Notes: generated from the sequence alone by a model not told the origin. DNA of 64,000 nucleotides from Aulostomus chinensis (GCA_037954235.1 JBBMOA010000012.1:12753144-12817143), one strand, 5' to 3'. Shown: positions 34,529 to 45,370, numbered from the stretch's first letter. Numbers and translations are program-made.

Positions 34529-35673
34529 TTTTCAATCGTGCAGCGAGTGGCTACATGTGGTGTTTATGTATACATGCTGTCACCAACTCACTCCAAGGTA
34601 ACAACGAGTTAACAGAGTCAAGCGCAATTTACGCAATTTATTATGCCATAAAAATGGCACTTAAAGGACTCCGAGCAAAGTTGGCGGCTTGGAAGTAAAG
34701 CGGTGTTATCTATTAAGCGGTGGGTGGGTGGTGGTGGTGGTGGTGGTGGGGGGGGGGGTAAATAAAAGGAAAGCGATTCTGTGCGTGAAGTTCTGGCTTC
34801 TCGCCTCTGCGGCATTTACTGACAACACTGTAAATCTGGCTGATAGCATCTGAGGAGGTGAAACTTTCCACCGAGCTTGAGATCTTTTCCAGCTCGATTC
34901 AAAGTCAAGTGATAACATCTCAGCGCTCCTCTCTGCTGCAGACGCGCGACAGTCTTGCAGAGATGTCTTCTTTGTAAAAAAAAAAAAAAAATACAGATGG
35001 TTTGGACTTGAGGCTCCGCAGGCTGTAGCTCTCCGTGTTTACATGCAGTGTGCTCGGTCGTATTATTAATTTACGTGTGTCATAATCTCTAAACTGCTGG
35101 AGCATAAACAGAAGAGGGAGTTTGTCTGGGGAAGTTCAGGAAGGGATCTGGACGTTTGCGCTGGTCTGACTGAGAAGTTTAGACCTGCTATCAAGTAGAC
35201 GTCCCTAAATGGAGCGTTGATTTCTGTCAGCTCATTTAACATTCATAGTCTGGATGCATTTTCCTTCAAAATAATATTTACATACTGTTGAGATTGTTAT
35301 TGTTACTTTGGCAGTTTTTTTTGTTGGAGATAAATAAAAGTCATGTTTCAACAAGCCAACAGAGCAGACCACATCTCCTCGGCTCTGTCAGGATGCTTTA
35401 AGTTCACCTGGAGATCATCTGTCTTCTGTTTGTCTCCTTTCCAGAATGTTTGTTACTTTAATTTCTTTGGCTCACGCGCATGCAGTAGCTTGTTCCATGC
35501 TGGCTGTCAGCTGAGAGAAACGCAGCGAATATCTAAACGAGTGAAAACCGCTGAAATCAGAGCAGAAATCCGGCTGTGTGATCATAGTCGTGATTGTGTA
35601 CAGAGACGCTACAGATCTGAAGCGTTCCTCGAATACCCAGTGGTATGAGACAACTCTTGGGTTTTTGAATGAA

Positions 35674-35706
<33 letters not shown>

Positions 35707-36050
35707 ACTCACACACAGTCTTTTCTAAAGTGGATGACAGCTGCCGCACTCTTAACGTGACTCAGGGTTTACTGGTGAACTACAGTTTGGCACTTGGCCC
35801 TCAATTGCCCACAACACCTGTAGAAAGACTTCCAGGAGACAAAGGAGGCAGCTTGAATCTGCCAACAGAAGAATGTGCAGTGCTGTGATTCAGTCGAGTG
35901 TGTGTTAATTTGCATGCATGCGCACAAAGCCAGTTCTAAGAGAGGGAAGTGCTGCTAATAAACTAAAAATCATTTTGACCTTTGCCTGCTGCAGTGCAGA
36001 CTATGTGGAAAATAACTAAACTCCTGCACAGACAGACAGACACACAGACA

Positions 36051-36086
<36 letters not shown>

Positions 36087-38994
36087 TGCTGGACTTCCTG
36101 TATCCTTTGTAGAGAATAATTATCTCACTTGTCAGGGGCCTTCATTCATAAAATGCTCAAATCTTTTCTTACAGGCTGTAGAACCTTTTAGCCCTGAATT
36201 TAGTCTTAAAGGCAGGAAGTTAGGCCTGATGCCATCTATTGTGTACCTCTTGTGTAACTCTCAGTCTGTTTAATGTTACAAGAGGTCTGCACGCAATCGG
36301 TGTCTGGAGGTTTTGCTCCATGCCTTTAAAACAAATTTTAGGGCTAAAAAAATGTCCTCATGTCAGGTTCATCCCTCTCTAACCTCTGCGCCTCTTGTTT
36401 CTGTCTCCAGGTAGATTTGACCACAGCTCCACATCGGCCCATAGAGGTGCGTCTGACCCCTGGTTGACCCCAGGCAACACGACAAACTCAACACACCCTC
36501 TTACTGGTGCACAGTTCACTCGCATACATTCCTGCTGACATTACACACACACGCACACACACACAACCTCCAGCCTTTCTACTTAGCGTTGGTCAACTTA
36601 AATTCATTTGCTGCGATCATGTTGTCATTACTCGAGAAACAAAGTCCAAAAATAACGCCAAAGAGGTTCACATTAATTTGCCTCTTGAATGTTTTAAAGC
36701 ATACCAGCTATTTCCTTCTGTTAGTTTATGTTAGAAGCATAGTAATAATGGATTTTAAAGCCAAAGAGTTCAAGGAGAAAAAAATAAATATGTGCCGTAT
36801 TCATCTATGGTTCTGCAGTGGCAGTAGTCATGATGTGTTTTCAGTTGTGCTTCAGTTAGACCCGCACCAAGGTGGTCGTGTTTGATCTGGATTCAATGAT
36901 GATGTCATTTCAGATTCTTGAATTTCTTCTCGACACTTTGCAGAGTTGCTCGGATGATCAGTAGCATGCCGGCTCTCCTCAGAGTCACCGTCTGTTTTTT
37001 GGCTGCGGTTTCACTTAAGTAAAGTGAAAACTCATCCAGGAAGTAAAAGAAAACAATAAAAGGATTTCTAGGTGTTTGGTTACCCATAATGCTTTAAATT
37101 CCTTTGAAATTATATATTTGTGTTTTCCCTTGGTATTCCTGCTAGGGTGTTTACACAAACCACCCAGCCTGCTCTGGACTGAAGACTTCATTGTGTCGTT
37201 TACCCCCCCCCGGCTGTTTCTCACGGCATACAGGGAGACGAGCTGGGAGCTTTATGAGGTGTCAGGGTGACAGGTCCACTTGGCCCAGGCTGTGTTGTGG
37301 TAGGGTCCACCCAGAGACTGCTGGAGCTCAGCTGACCGTCCGGGAGATCAGTTAGAGAGCAGCTCTCAGAAGACGGCTGTCAGCTTTAAGCTCTTTGATG
37401 TGAGACAGGATGTGCAGAGCCGACCCACACCGGGCCGGGGATGTGGTCAGCATGATATCGGGAGTGGTGAGAAGATTTTTGATGTTTACAGTCTGCTAGA
37501 GAGCTGATTGACGGGAGTGTGAAACACAAGAAGACAGTCAGCTTTGTTGGCCAAGCTTTGATTGAGAGGACTTCAGTTCCAGTGGAGCATCATAGAAATC
37601 CTTCCTGAACATGAAAGAGACCTTGAGGGATGTATGCGGTGTGTGGTGCTGCAGAACCAAGCATGTGCAATCACGCCTCCCTTCCTGGATGTATATGTCA
37701 AGTCAGACACATCCTTCCGTGCGGTGATTGTCAATATTCTACACTTTTTTTGTTTTTGTTGAATAAGCTGCCAAGCCGCTGCTATTGTGTTTGGATAATA
37801 TCCTCTGTCTAGTTAAAGAGATATAGTGTTGTCTCACCACAAATCAAGATAGATCCCCCAATGGAGAGACAATCAGGCAAGTGTAGTTTTTTGTTGCAGC
37901 GGCCTTGGTAAGATGTTGTCCACCTCATTCAAAGACGCAGCACTCCTAACATGTTTGTGCAGCGAATTCTGTAAATATGACTGTGAGAACAAATGTGTCT
38001 GTATAAACACTCCACAGTAACATCAGTGCAGCGCAGGTGCAGCTCTGTAAAAGGAGTCACTGCTGTGTTTGCTACGTGCGGTTTTGAAGCCGCTATGTTT
38101 CAAAAAAAGAAAAAAAGTTGATCCATTTCAACACTTTGCTTTCCCTTTTTAACTGTTAGCTAAGAAGTAGGAGTGACATGAAACATGCAGCATACCAGAC
38201 ATTACTGCACTCACCAGTTACACTGAAATGCTTCAACTTGTAACACCTTCGGGCCTCTAAGTTCAACCGCATGACTTTTGGACTGATTTGTTATTTGTTG
38301 CATTTATTTATCTGCCCGTTGCACAATCTTACACTCATATCAGAGAGTTTTATTCAAATTTAAATGACGGTTGGTGATGGTGGTGGGATTGTAGATACAG
38401 GCGCTAAACACAAGAGTCATGCCTCGTATCTTAATGCCAGATGTGTGAGAGAGTTGGCAGCTCTGCTACAGTGACTGTTTACTTGCTTGGAAACCATGTT
38501 TTTCCTTGAGCGCTCTGTCAGGCAAGACAGAGTGTATATGCTCCGTCTTGCCTGACAGAGGAGGACAGCCCGGCTTAGGCTGAGGATGGCGGCGTCATCG
38601 ACCTTGAATAGAATCAGCATTCTGGGCTGAATCCTGTCCAGATAGTGTTTGTGCCAAATCTGTGAGAAGCTGTCTGAAAGTTTAAACTCACCAAGAGGCC
38701 TCGCTGTCACAGCCTCTGGCCCGGAGCACAACCCACCGCTGTGATATTAAGTTAGCACGCTCGCCAAAGAGGATGGATGACATACACACAAACACACATA
38801 CGCACACAGACCCGCAATCAATGTGTCCTCAGATACGCACACAGAAGAACACAAAGAGACAGCAAAACACAGCCGTGGGCGAAATATGTCAAAATCATAT
38901 TGTTGCTAAATCAAAAGTGGGTCTGGCTTAATTGTGGATGTCTTTTTAACCGATGTGGGTGTAATTTTCAAATTGGGAAACATCTCAGAGTAGG

Positions 38995-39042
<48 letters not shown>

Positions 39043-41310
39043 AGAAAACCATCCATCATCATTGAGTATTTGGTTCATTGTTTTCTTTTTTCCTGTTTTT
39101 TTTTTTCTACAGGAAGTGCAGACAGAGCCGGTGCTGAATGCGCTGAGAGACACAAGGAAAAACAGACGTTGCAAAACTCAAAAGGAAAACCTGCCGTCTG
39201 CTCATCTACCAATCAAAGCACATCAAGAGTTTTCTAAGAGTGAGTCTCATTGAATTAATGTGTGTGCATATATTTACTTAATTATTTTCAAAGTAACACA
39301 GTAACCAAGGATTTGCAAATTGTTGCCCTCTGCTAACTGATTTCTGGCAATTATACAACAGCTTGAGATGCTAAAGTTACACGTTTTGCTCGTAACATCG
39401 ACACAGAAGTTTTCTACCAATCAAAACGTACATTATAAAAGTCAGAGGCTGAAATTTTTCTGACCTTTTGACCCTTTGTAGTTTTTCTTGTAAAAATCGG
39501 GATCTAACCCAGAACCAGAGTCCCTGCTCCTCGTTCAGAGAAAGCGGAGGGAAGTTCCCTTGATAAACTTCCTTCATTTCTAACGCCGTGCAACATCACA
39601 AGCGCAGCCCCTGCTCACATCCAGAGCCTCTAGTTTTCCCAGGACCTAGAACCCATCAGAGGAACTACCTTTGATCTGACTGCAGGGTCTTTCTCCACAG
39701 AACATTTGCAATTGGTTCAGGGCTCGCCACATTTTATTTCAACCGGCGTACTATTGTTAATTGGTGATATCCCAGCGACATCAAGGAGCAGAATAACAAG
39801 AAAGCTTACAACAGATGGACCGATGTAGAGGTACTTGTCTTACCAGCTGTTGAGGATGAAGATGACATCCATCGGGAATTAGAATTAGCAATTTACAAAG
39901 TGAAAATGCTGAACCTTTTCGTACGTCAGCAGACTAATTCACCTGAGCTGCAAAGGTCTCAAGACAGCAGTTGAAATATACAATAAAAGTTTATGGTCCT
40001 CGAGGGGAAATTGGGGGGGTACAGGAGACAGTCCCGGTCTGGTCACTAAACAGTGTCCTGTTAACCTGGACCCTCTGAAAAGTCAGAGAGACAACATACT
40101 AGATCAAACCAGAAAAAAAAAGGAAAAAGGCATATACGCATGGTGTAGATCTTTACTTTCAAAAGCCTCAGTACAAATTTCAACAGAGCAGTTGTAGTGT
40201 TCTCCGCCCCCCTCCGTACACTGAAGGCAAACACTGAGAGAAACACGGTAGTTCGCCTTCATATGATGAAGATAAAGATGATGAAAATTAGGAAGCTGAT
40301 CAGATCTGGTATAAAATATGTTCAACTCTTCAGCTAATTCATGATCAGGGTTTTTGCGGAAGGGTATTTCTTGTGAAAGGAACCACTGGAGCCCTGAGAA
40401 GCTTTGTATGAGTAGGAATTACGCTGCAGCAGGCATGGTGGGTGATGTAGTTTCTATTTAATGAATAACAGCCAACAGTAGGACTGAGAACTAACAAACA
40501 TTTATATAACACTGAATTTACATGGCGACGCTCGCCAAACCAACGCTGCATTTGTAAGAATGAAAGTGATAAGGTCAACTGTAGCTTGTTCCTCAGAGAT
40601 TTTTGGAAAGACTGATGATTGGTTCTTCCCTCGCTGGTTCCCAGTTCCCCTGAAGCATTGCATGTTTGGAAGCTCACTCAAGACAGGGGAATATCAAGGA
40701 TAGTTCAGATCCTAGGGAATTACAAGGTGACGGGAACACTTTCAGGAAATGCTTTGTGGCAAAAATGTGTTATGGTTCTTTTTTTTTTCTTTTTTGCTTG
40801 GTGTATTATAAAACAAATGGATGAACCCAAACTTTTGTTGTTGTTTTACACCGCTGTTGTTCCTTCGCAGAGGGGGAACCAAAGGCAATCACCATTGACT
40901 GGGACGAGGTGCACGGATACCGCCACAAGGTGGGCTACCAGAAGGGAAAACTGCTTGTGATGGAGTCTGGTTTCTACTATATTTATGCTAAGACCTGCTT
41001 CCGCTACTACAAGTACGTACCAGAGGACAGCAGTCAGAACGGAGTCCCGCCGGTGGATGTCAGCAACACCCAGCTAATCCAGTACGTCTACCACGAGAGC
41101 ATCAAACAGAACAGTAAAGCTGTGGTGCTGATGAAGACGGGCAGCACTATGCGCTGGAACAACACCAGTTATAACATGTACTGCGCCCAGCAGGGCCGAG
41201 GGGTTCGGCTGGAGGAAGGAGACGCTTTGTTTGTTAACGTGTCCAACGCTTGGATGCTGGACCCAGAGGGAGAAGGGACGTATGTTGGGGCCATAAAATT
41301 GGGTAACTGA
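34256..41310 (+). CDS. tnfsf11: TNF superfamily member 11 (RANKL), four-exon model, 268 residues
   Basis: RANKL is a type II membrane ligand of the TNF family that binds RANK (and the decoy osteoprotegerin), drives osteoclast formation and acts in immune tissue. The coding exons are 34256-34459, 36411-36446, 39113-39239 and 40871-41310, and the phases fit (0, 0, 1). The cytoplasmic tail is residues 1-37. The membrane segment is about 38-62 (PLLFGTLAVMGLLQVASSVA...). The stalk is about 63-109. The TNF homology domain is about 110-268, with the family signature LLVMESGFYYIYAK and a C-terminus VSNAWMLDPEGEGTYVGAIK, close to the human VSN..LLDPD...YFGAFK. The intracellular YRGYLRSTVDME resembles the human YTKYLRGSEEMG. 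Human RANKL has 317 residues; the difference is mainly in the stalk encoded by exon 2. akap11 lies upstream in the same orientation, as in mammals. Confidence 0.93.
34472..34527. repeat. (GT)28 microsatellite at the tnfsf11 exon 1 donor
   Basis: A perfect 56-nt TG/GT run starting 12 nt after the exon 1/intron 1 boundary. GT/UG runs near 5' splice sites can bind CELF/TDP-43-type proteins and offer cryptic GT donors. Confidence 0.97.
34719..34759. repeat. (GGT)n - poly(G) tract
   Basis: GGTGGGTGGGTGG followed by GGT units and a run of 11 G. The G-runs could form a G-quadruplex on the + strand or in the nascent RNA. Confidence 0.95.
35672..35717. repeat. (CA)n microsatellite
   Basis: A CA run with two TCACA interruptions at the 3' end. 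Confidence 0.95.
36029..36083. repeat. (GACA)n-(CA)n compound microsatellite
   Basis: GACA units grading into a CA run in tnfsf11 intron 1. Confidence 0.95.
36411..36446 (+). CDS. tnfsf11: tnfsf11 exon 2: 36-nt stalk microexon
   Basis: CTGTCTCCAG|GTAGATTTG...CCCATAGAG|GTGCGT gives an exactly 12-codon, phase 0-0 exon encoding VDLTTAPHRPIE. In human the exon at this place starts MDPNRIS and is several times longer, so this one is very short. Including or skipping it preserves the frame. The call rests on good splice sites, correct phase and position, since so short a peptide cannot be confirmed by homology. Confidence 0.65.
38513..38560. repeat. 20-bp inverted repeat with 8-nt loop (hairpin)
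   Basis: CTCTGTCAGGCAAGACAGAG (38513-38532) and CTCCGTCTTGCCTGACAGAG (38541-38560) pair along all 20 positions, with one mismatch that can be a G-U wobble in RNA. The loop is TGTATATG. It lies in tnfsf11 intron 2 on the sense strand. Confidence 0.9.
39000..39041. repeat. (CA)n microsatellite
   Basis: A perfect CA run of about 42 nt located 70 nt upstream of the tnfsf11 exon 3 acceptor. Confidence 0.96.
39113..39239 (+). CDS. tnfsf11: tnfsf11 exon 3: stalk and start of TNF domain
   Basis: Acceptor TTTCTACAG|GAAGTG and donor AAGA|GTGAGT. 127 nt, phase 0 in and phase 1 out. It encodes EVQTEPVLNALRDTRKNRRC and KTQKENLPSAHLPIKAHQEF, then SK. The E[VL]Q start and the AHLPIKA first strand of the TNF domain align with human ELQHIV and AHLTINA, which fixes the homologous exon. 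The stalk contains the basic cluster R92-D-T-R-K-N-R-R-C-K101, including RxxR matches of minimal furin type. Confidence 0.9.
39240..40870 (+). other. tnfsf11: tnfsf11 intron 3
   Basis: A 1.63-kb intron from GTGAGT to CCTTCGCAG. No repeat or additional gene is recognised. Confidence 0.8.
40871..41310 (+). CDS. tnfsf11: tnfsf11 exon 4: TNF homology domain and stop
   Basis: Acceptor GTTCCTTCGCAG|AGGGGG; the split codon gives Lys. It encodes most of the TNF homology domain: DWDEVHGYRHKVGYQKGK, the family signature LLVMESGFYYIYAK, TCFRYYKY, the receptor-facing loop region MKTGSTMRWNNTS, and VSNAWMLDPEGEGTYVGAIKLGN, then TGA at 41308-41310. N-glycosylation sequons are visible at NNTS and NVSN. There are two cysteines in the domain (TCFRYY and NMYCAQQ). 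The second sits where human RANKL has a serine as I recall. Confidence 0.95.
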
Positions 41311-42224
41311 ATTTTCATGTTGGGAGCGGACATGCTACTGAACATTGATGCCAAAGAACCACTGATTTGTAATTGTCTGTCAAAAAAGTTTTTATTTTGC
41401 ATGTGTTTTTTTTTTTTTTATACTGCTTCTCACCATTAGCCGTCATGAGAAACTCGTCTCGCAACAAACCCTCACACAGCTCTCAACACATTATTCAAAA
41501 TAGCACTGGATTTTATTTTTTGTTTGTATCATGGTTTATATTAGAAATAGTCAACATTTCACTTGCGACATTTTAGACTTGTGCACAGCAATGTGTGTAT
41601 GCTCTAATTAAACAAATCAAAAGGGAGCGACGAAAGGAGTTGGGCTGATTTTCAGTGAAAAGGATTCATCATGGAAACACTGATAGAGCATCTGTTTGTA
41701 CTTAGAAGATTAGCACAGGATAAGAATAACAAAACTCCCAGGCCTTCCTCTGAACCATAATGCATAAATGTTTTCCTGAAAGTTGTTTTTTTTTTTGTCA
41801 GTGTGAACAAGGCAGGCAAAGAGGCATCCTCACAGTCGGTAACTCATCAGTAAATCCCTTGATTCACTACCCTCGGAATCTACAAGGAACTGTGGAAATT
41901 CAATACATGAAAGTTTTGAGAGTTGAAATAAGAAGGCCATGAGCGTGCCCCCAAAACTCATTTGTTACCTGGTCTTACTGAAATATAATGAGTGGTCTGC
42001 TTCATTGAAGGCGATTACAGGACAATGTTAAACTGCGGAGGAAGTGACATCTGTTGGTTAACAACCAACAAGCAATGCAGATAGCTGGACTGTCTGGCCA
42101 TTAATGACACGAATAGACTCTTGTCTTCTGTAACTAGAGGAACCAAGTTGAGTTTGGTTCATCTTTAACTTAATTCTTGTTTTTCATTTGGCTCTTCAGT
42201 GAGGTAAATGGGAATATGCACTAA

Positions 42225-42238
42225 ATATTTATTTATTA
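42225..42238 (+). promoter_or_regulatory. tnfsf11: AU-rich element in tnfsf11 3' UTR
   Basis: ATATTTATTTATTA contains the nonamer TTATTTATT (42229-42237), the minimal mRNA-destabilising ARE core known from cytokine transcripts. It would be on the sense strand of the tnfsf11 mRNA. Confidence 0.6.
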
Positions 42239-42584
42239 GCTATAGAAATACAGAGACGGGTCATTGTTAGAGTGACCTCTCGGCTGTACAAATCATTTAT
42301 ATTTTATGTCTGTATGACATTCATTACGCAGCACTTAGAGGAAATATTAGACATGCTTTTTGTTATTAAAACACAGGGGCTTCATTTTAAATTCCATATT
42401 TATGTATCTTGATTTTTGACAATTCTGTGTGCACTTGCCTAGCCAAAAGCAATATGGATATATTGTTTATTCTACAAGATTGTAGCATACCTGTAAAATC
42501 TTCATCTGGTGTCATGTGATAGATCTTTTCCATTCAGCGTTTTGTTTTGTTTTTTCATTTTTAATTTATGTTTGTGTATGTTTT

Positions 42585-42590
42585 AATAAA
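42585..42590 (+). terminator. tnfsf11: tnfsf11 poly(A) signal
   Basis: AATAAA within GTTTTAATAAAAAAAACCC, about 1.28 kb after the stop, with a T/GT-containing stretch downstream. It is the clearest canonical hexamer in this 3' flank. Confidence 0.65.
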
Positions 42591-42605
42591 AAAAACCCTA
42601 CTTTT

Positions 42606-44873
42606 GTAACCATGTTTCATGGCTAGTGCTTGCAGTGAAGAGGATGATAAACAGGCCACCCTGTCTGTTATATCTTTGTGATGTGCAACTTGATGATCCC
42701 TGTAATCTTTGCAGCCATAATGGCCTTAGAGTGAAGTCATGCCATATCTTAGCCTGCTGCAGCCCACCAGCTCATTCCAGGTTGTATAGAGAAACTGCCC
42801 ACTGTTGCTACAGCGCTGCTAACTCACAGCAGACGTTTGGACCACAGCACAAAATGACCTGAGCAATAAACAAGAAACAGACTGCACGGGATGCCAGCCA
42901 CGACCAGTATTTCATTACTGTAACGCGTGTAAGACATTTTGATCATTGAGGCCCCACTGCGTGTGAGAAAAACTTTTAAAGTTGGAACCAAAGCTAAACA
43001 ATTGGCTCTATAATTCTCTTTTGTCTGTACATGGGCGCTCGCCAGCATATGGCCAGAGAACGTCTGGATTTCACACATTTGTTCTGTATGCCTGGACCTC
43101 ACACAACTTTCAGCTCATTGTTCGAGAGAGTTTGAAATCAAATCTGGGGTTTGAAAAGAAATACGTGGTGGAGGCACACAAGGAGTTGATTAGTTTTCAA
43201 TTTGTTTTGACATTTTCAGTGCCAGATGTACGGCAGTGATGGGCCTGCCTGCTATATTGAGACATCAAGGGAGCCAGCGAGCACAAAAGCTCTTAAAAAG
43301 AGAGTTTGGATTTACTGACAAAGGGGTTGTATGAGATAGTCATCCGTGGTACTTGTCTCACCTGCACCGAACCCATAGCAGCTCCTCTCAGGATTGCCCG
43401 GCTGAGGATGGGGGGCTGCCAAGAAGCCTATTTTATCCCCCCACCAAAAAACAAACCCTACATCTATTTGCATGTGTGCTATATTAGTAACAGTTTTGTT
43501 GATTTCTTTTTCTGTCAGACAGGCCTTCTTTTGGCTCTACATTTTTCATTTATAGAACTTGTATTCCTACACACGATCTGCACTATACTACTGGTCAGGA
43601 GCACCGCTGATCTACTGTTTGAATAAAAAAAGAAATGCTGCTGCAAAGTAAGAAAGTGCACGACACACATGAATATAAGAAAGTTCTATGGTTAAACCGT
43701 AGAGCCCAAAGGAACAACTGTCCGACAGTGAAAGAAAATGATGACAATTTTACAATTATGAATGTGTAAATGTTTGTTTTGATGCTGATTTTTCTCAGCG
43801 GTACAACTATCAGTGCTTAATGCAGGGAAGATGTTGGTCCCATCTGAAGGTAAAACCATTAATATGGATAAATATTTCCCACAAACCCCGCTTCAAAAAA
43901 AATCCAAAGTCTTCAGAGAATCATGACTTTGAAGGGGCAATGCTCACTTGTCACATGATATTAAAGCTCAGCTTAAATCAAATTACAAGTGATGTTCAAA
44001 TTAAGTTTCAACCAAAAATCCAGTCGTGACCTTGTGTGCTTCAGATGTAAACAGCTGAAGCTGTGAGTGTAAAAGATTCCTGTTTGAAGTGACTTAATGT
44101 CTCAGTCCTTGGCTGCGAAGAGTAACCATTAAAATGTGTTATGTCACTAAACATTATGGAAAGCTCTGTGCCCCCCTCACCCCCCGCCCCCACAAACACA
44201 CACTCCATATATAGAGGCCAGTCGCATTCATATCCACACATACAGAGGTTTAACTCGCTTTTGCCTGCTTGCTTTGGTGGTACATAAAATCTGACTGTAT
44301 GGCTTATTTTATGACTCTCATATGTAAAAACACACCAAGTTGTTGTAATAAAACGCAATGGCCCAGGCCATGTCAAAGAAGGTACTGCTCTTAACTTACA
44401 CTGAAGGGCGTTAAATGACTTGCTGACTCGTGTTTTCTCTCCAGCCTGGAGAATATTCCATGACGAGTGTTTGTAGGAGAAATTCAGAGAAACACATGCG
44501 GGACTTTACTCATGTCATCTATTCCCGATTACTTTATGATGCTGCATCTCCATCAGACGTTACTTCAGAGTCCTCCGCAAAGAGGTGGAGATGTTGATGA
44601 AGAAAAACAAAGTAATGTGTTGGAAAACATATCTGGGTATTTTCCCCCAATAAGGGCATCAATGTAGAATTTTATATCATTAGCAAACTTTGAGCTTTAT
44701 GAGACTTTGTGGTTTTGAGGAAATGGAGCTTTAAGACCAAGCAGCTGGAGGGTTTTGTTACAGTCAGGTTGGTTAGACTCTGCCGATGCATAAATTTGTG
44801 CCCACACACTAACGCAAACACATACACAATTATCCTTGCTAATGTGCACGCACGCGCGCGTGCGCGCGCGCAC

Positions 44874-44921
<48 letters not shown>

Positions 44922-45232
44922 CCCCTCTGCTGAGTCAGCATGCCCAGTTATTTTCACAAGCTCTCTTTGTCTTCACCCCAATATAGCTGCGATGGATTGG
45001 GCTTTTGATGTTTGTAACACTTGGCTAATGCTAACATTGGTGTTATTGCAACAATAACAGAGTCAGATTTACAGGCTATGCTGCAGACGCATGGGTGTGA
45101 GATAGCAGGAGGGTTATTACTGTACTGTCATCTCCACTATGAGCTGCTGGCAAAGGGTGTGAGAGCCTGTTTGAAAATTTGCAGGACATCAGCTATTTCA
45201 GGTGTATTGAATTCCCATTGGTACACTGATAA
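42606..45232. other. downstream flank of tnfsf11, no gene
   Basis: A/T-rich intergenic sequence with the CG/CA tract at 44845-44919. No coding sequence or named repeat is recognised. Confidence 0.6.
44845..44919. repeat. CG/CA alternating tract (Z-DNA-prone)
   Basis: GTGCACGCACGCGCGCGTGC followed by GCGCGCGCACACACGC and about 18 CA units. It is about 75 nt of strict purine-pyrimidine alternation with a CG-rich core. Confidence 0.96.
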
Positions 45233-45370
45233 CCAAGGGGTGGCATGGCTCAGAGGTAGCGTGGAAGTTCGCCTTTAATTGCTCCTGATGACCCTGTGGC
45301 GGACCCTAACCCTAACCCAGGGTGAACCTGGCCTCTCGCCTAAAGTCAGCTGGCATAGACTCCAGGAAGG
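45233..45370 (+). mobile_element. SINE-like repeat, internally deleted
   Basis: The head 'ggtggcatggctcagaggta' resembles a tRNA-type SINE head. It passes abruptly into 'cagggtgaacctggcctctc' and 'cagctggcatagactccagg', the tail body of the family seen at 19957. The usual middle part is missing. The CCCTAACCCTAACCC inside is two to three telomere-like units only. Confidence 0.6.

Larger units (their letters stand above)
34460..36410 (+). other. tnfsf11: tnfsf11 intron 1
   Basis: A 1.95-kb intron with four simple repeats: (GT)n at 34472-34527, (GGT)n/polyG at 34719-34759, (CA)n at 35672-35717 and (GACA)/(CA)n at 36029-36083. The acceptor is CTGTCTCCAG|GTAG. No additional exon with homology is recognised. 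Confidence 0.8.
36447..39112 (+). other. tnfsf11: tnfsf11 intron 2
   Basis: A 2.67-kb intron. It contains a near-perfect 20-bp hairpin at 38513-38560 and a (CA)n tract at 39000-39041. It ends in a long T-rich tract and CTACAG. A further stalk exon of the kind present in mammals was searched for by eye in all + frames and not found. Confidence 0.75.
41311..42605 (+). other. tnfsf11: tnfsf11 3' UTR (probable extent)
   Basis: A/T-rich sequence after the stop, containing an AU-rich element at 42225-42238 and ending near the poly(A) signal at 42585. No coding sequence. Confidence 0.65.

Noticed and set aside
45304..45318. Telomere-like CCCTAACCCTAACCC
   Set aside because: Only two to three units, embedded in a SINE-like repeat; not an interstitial telomere array.
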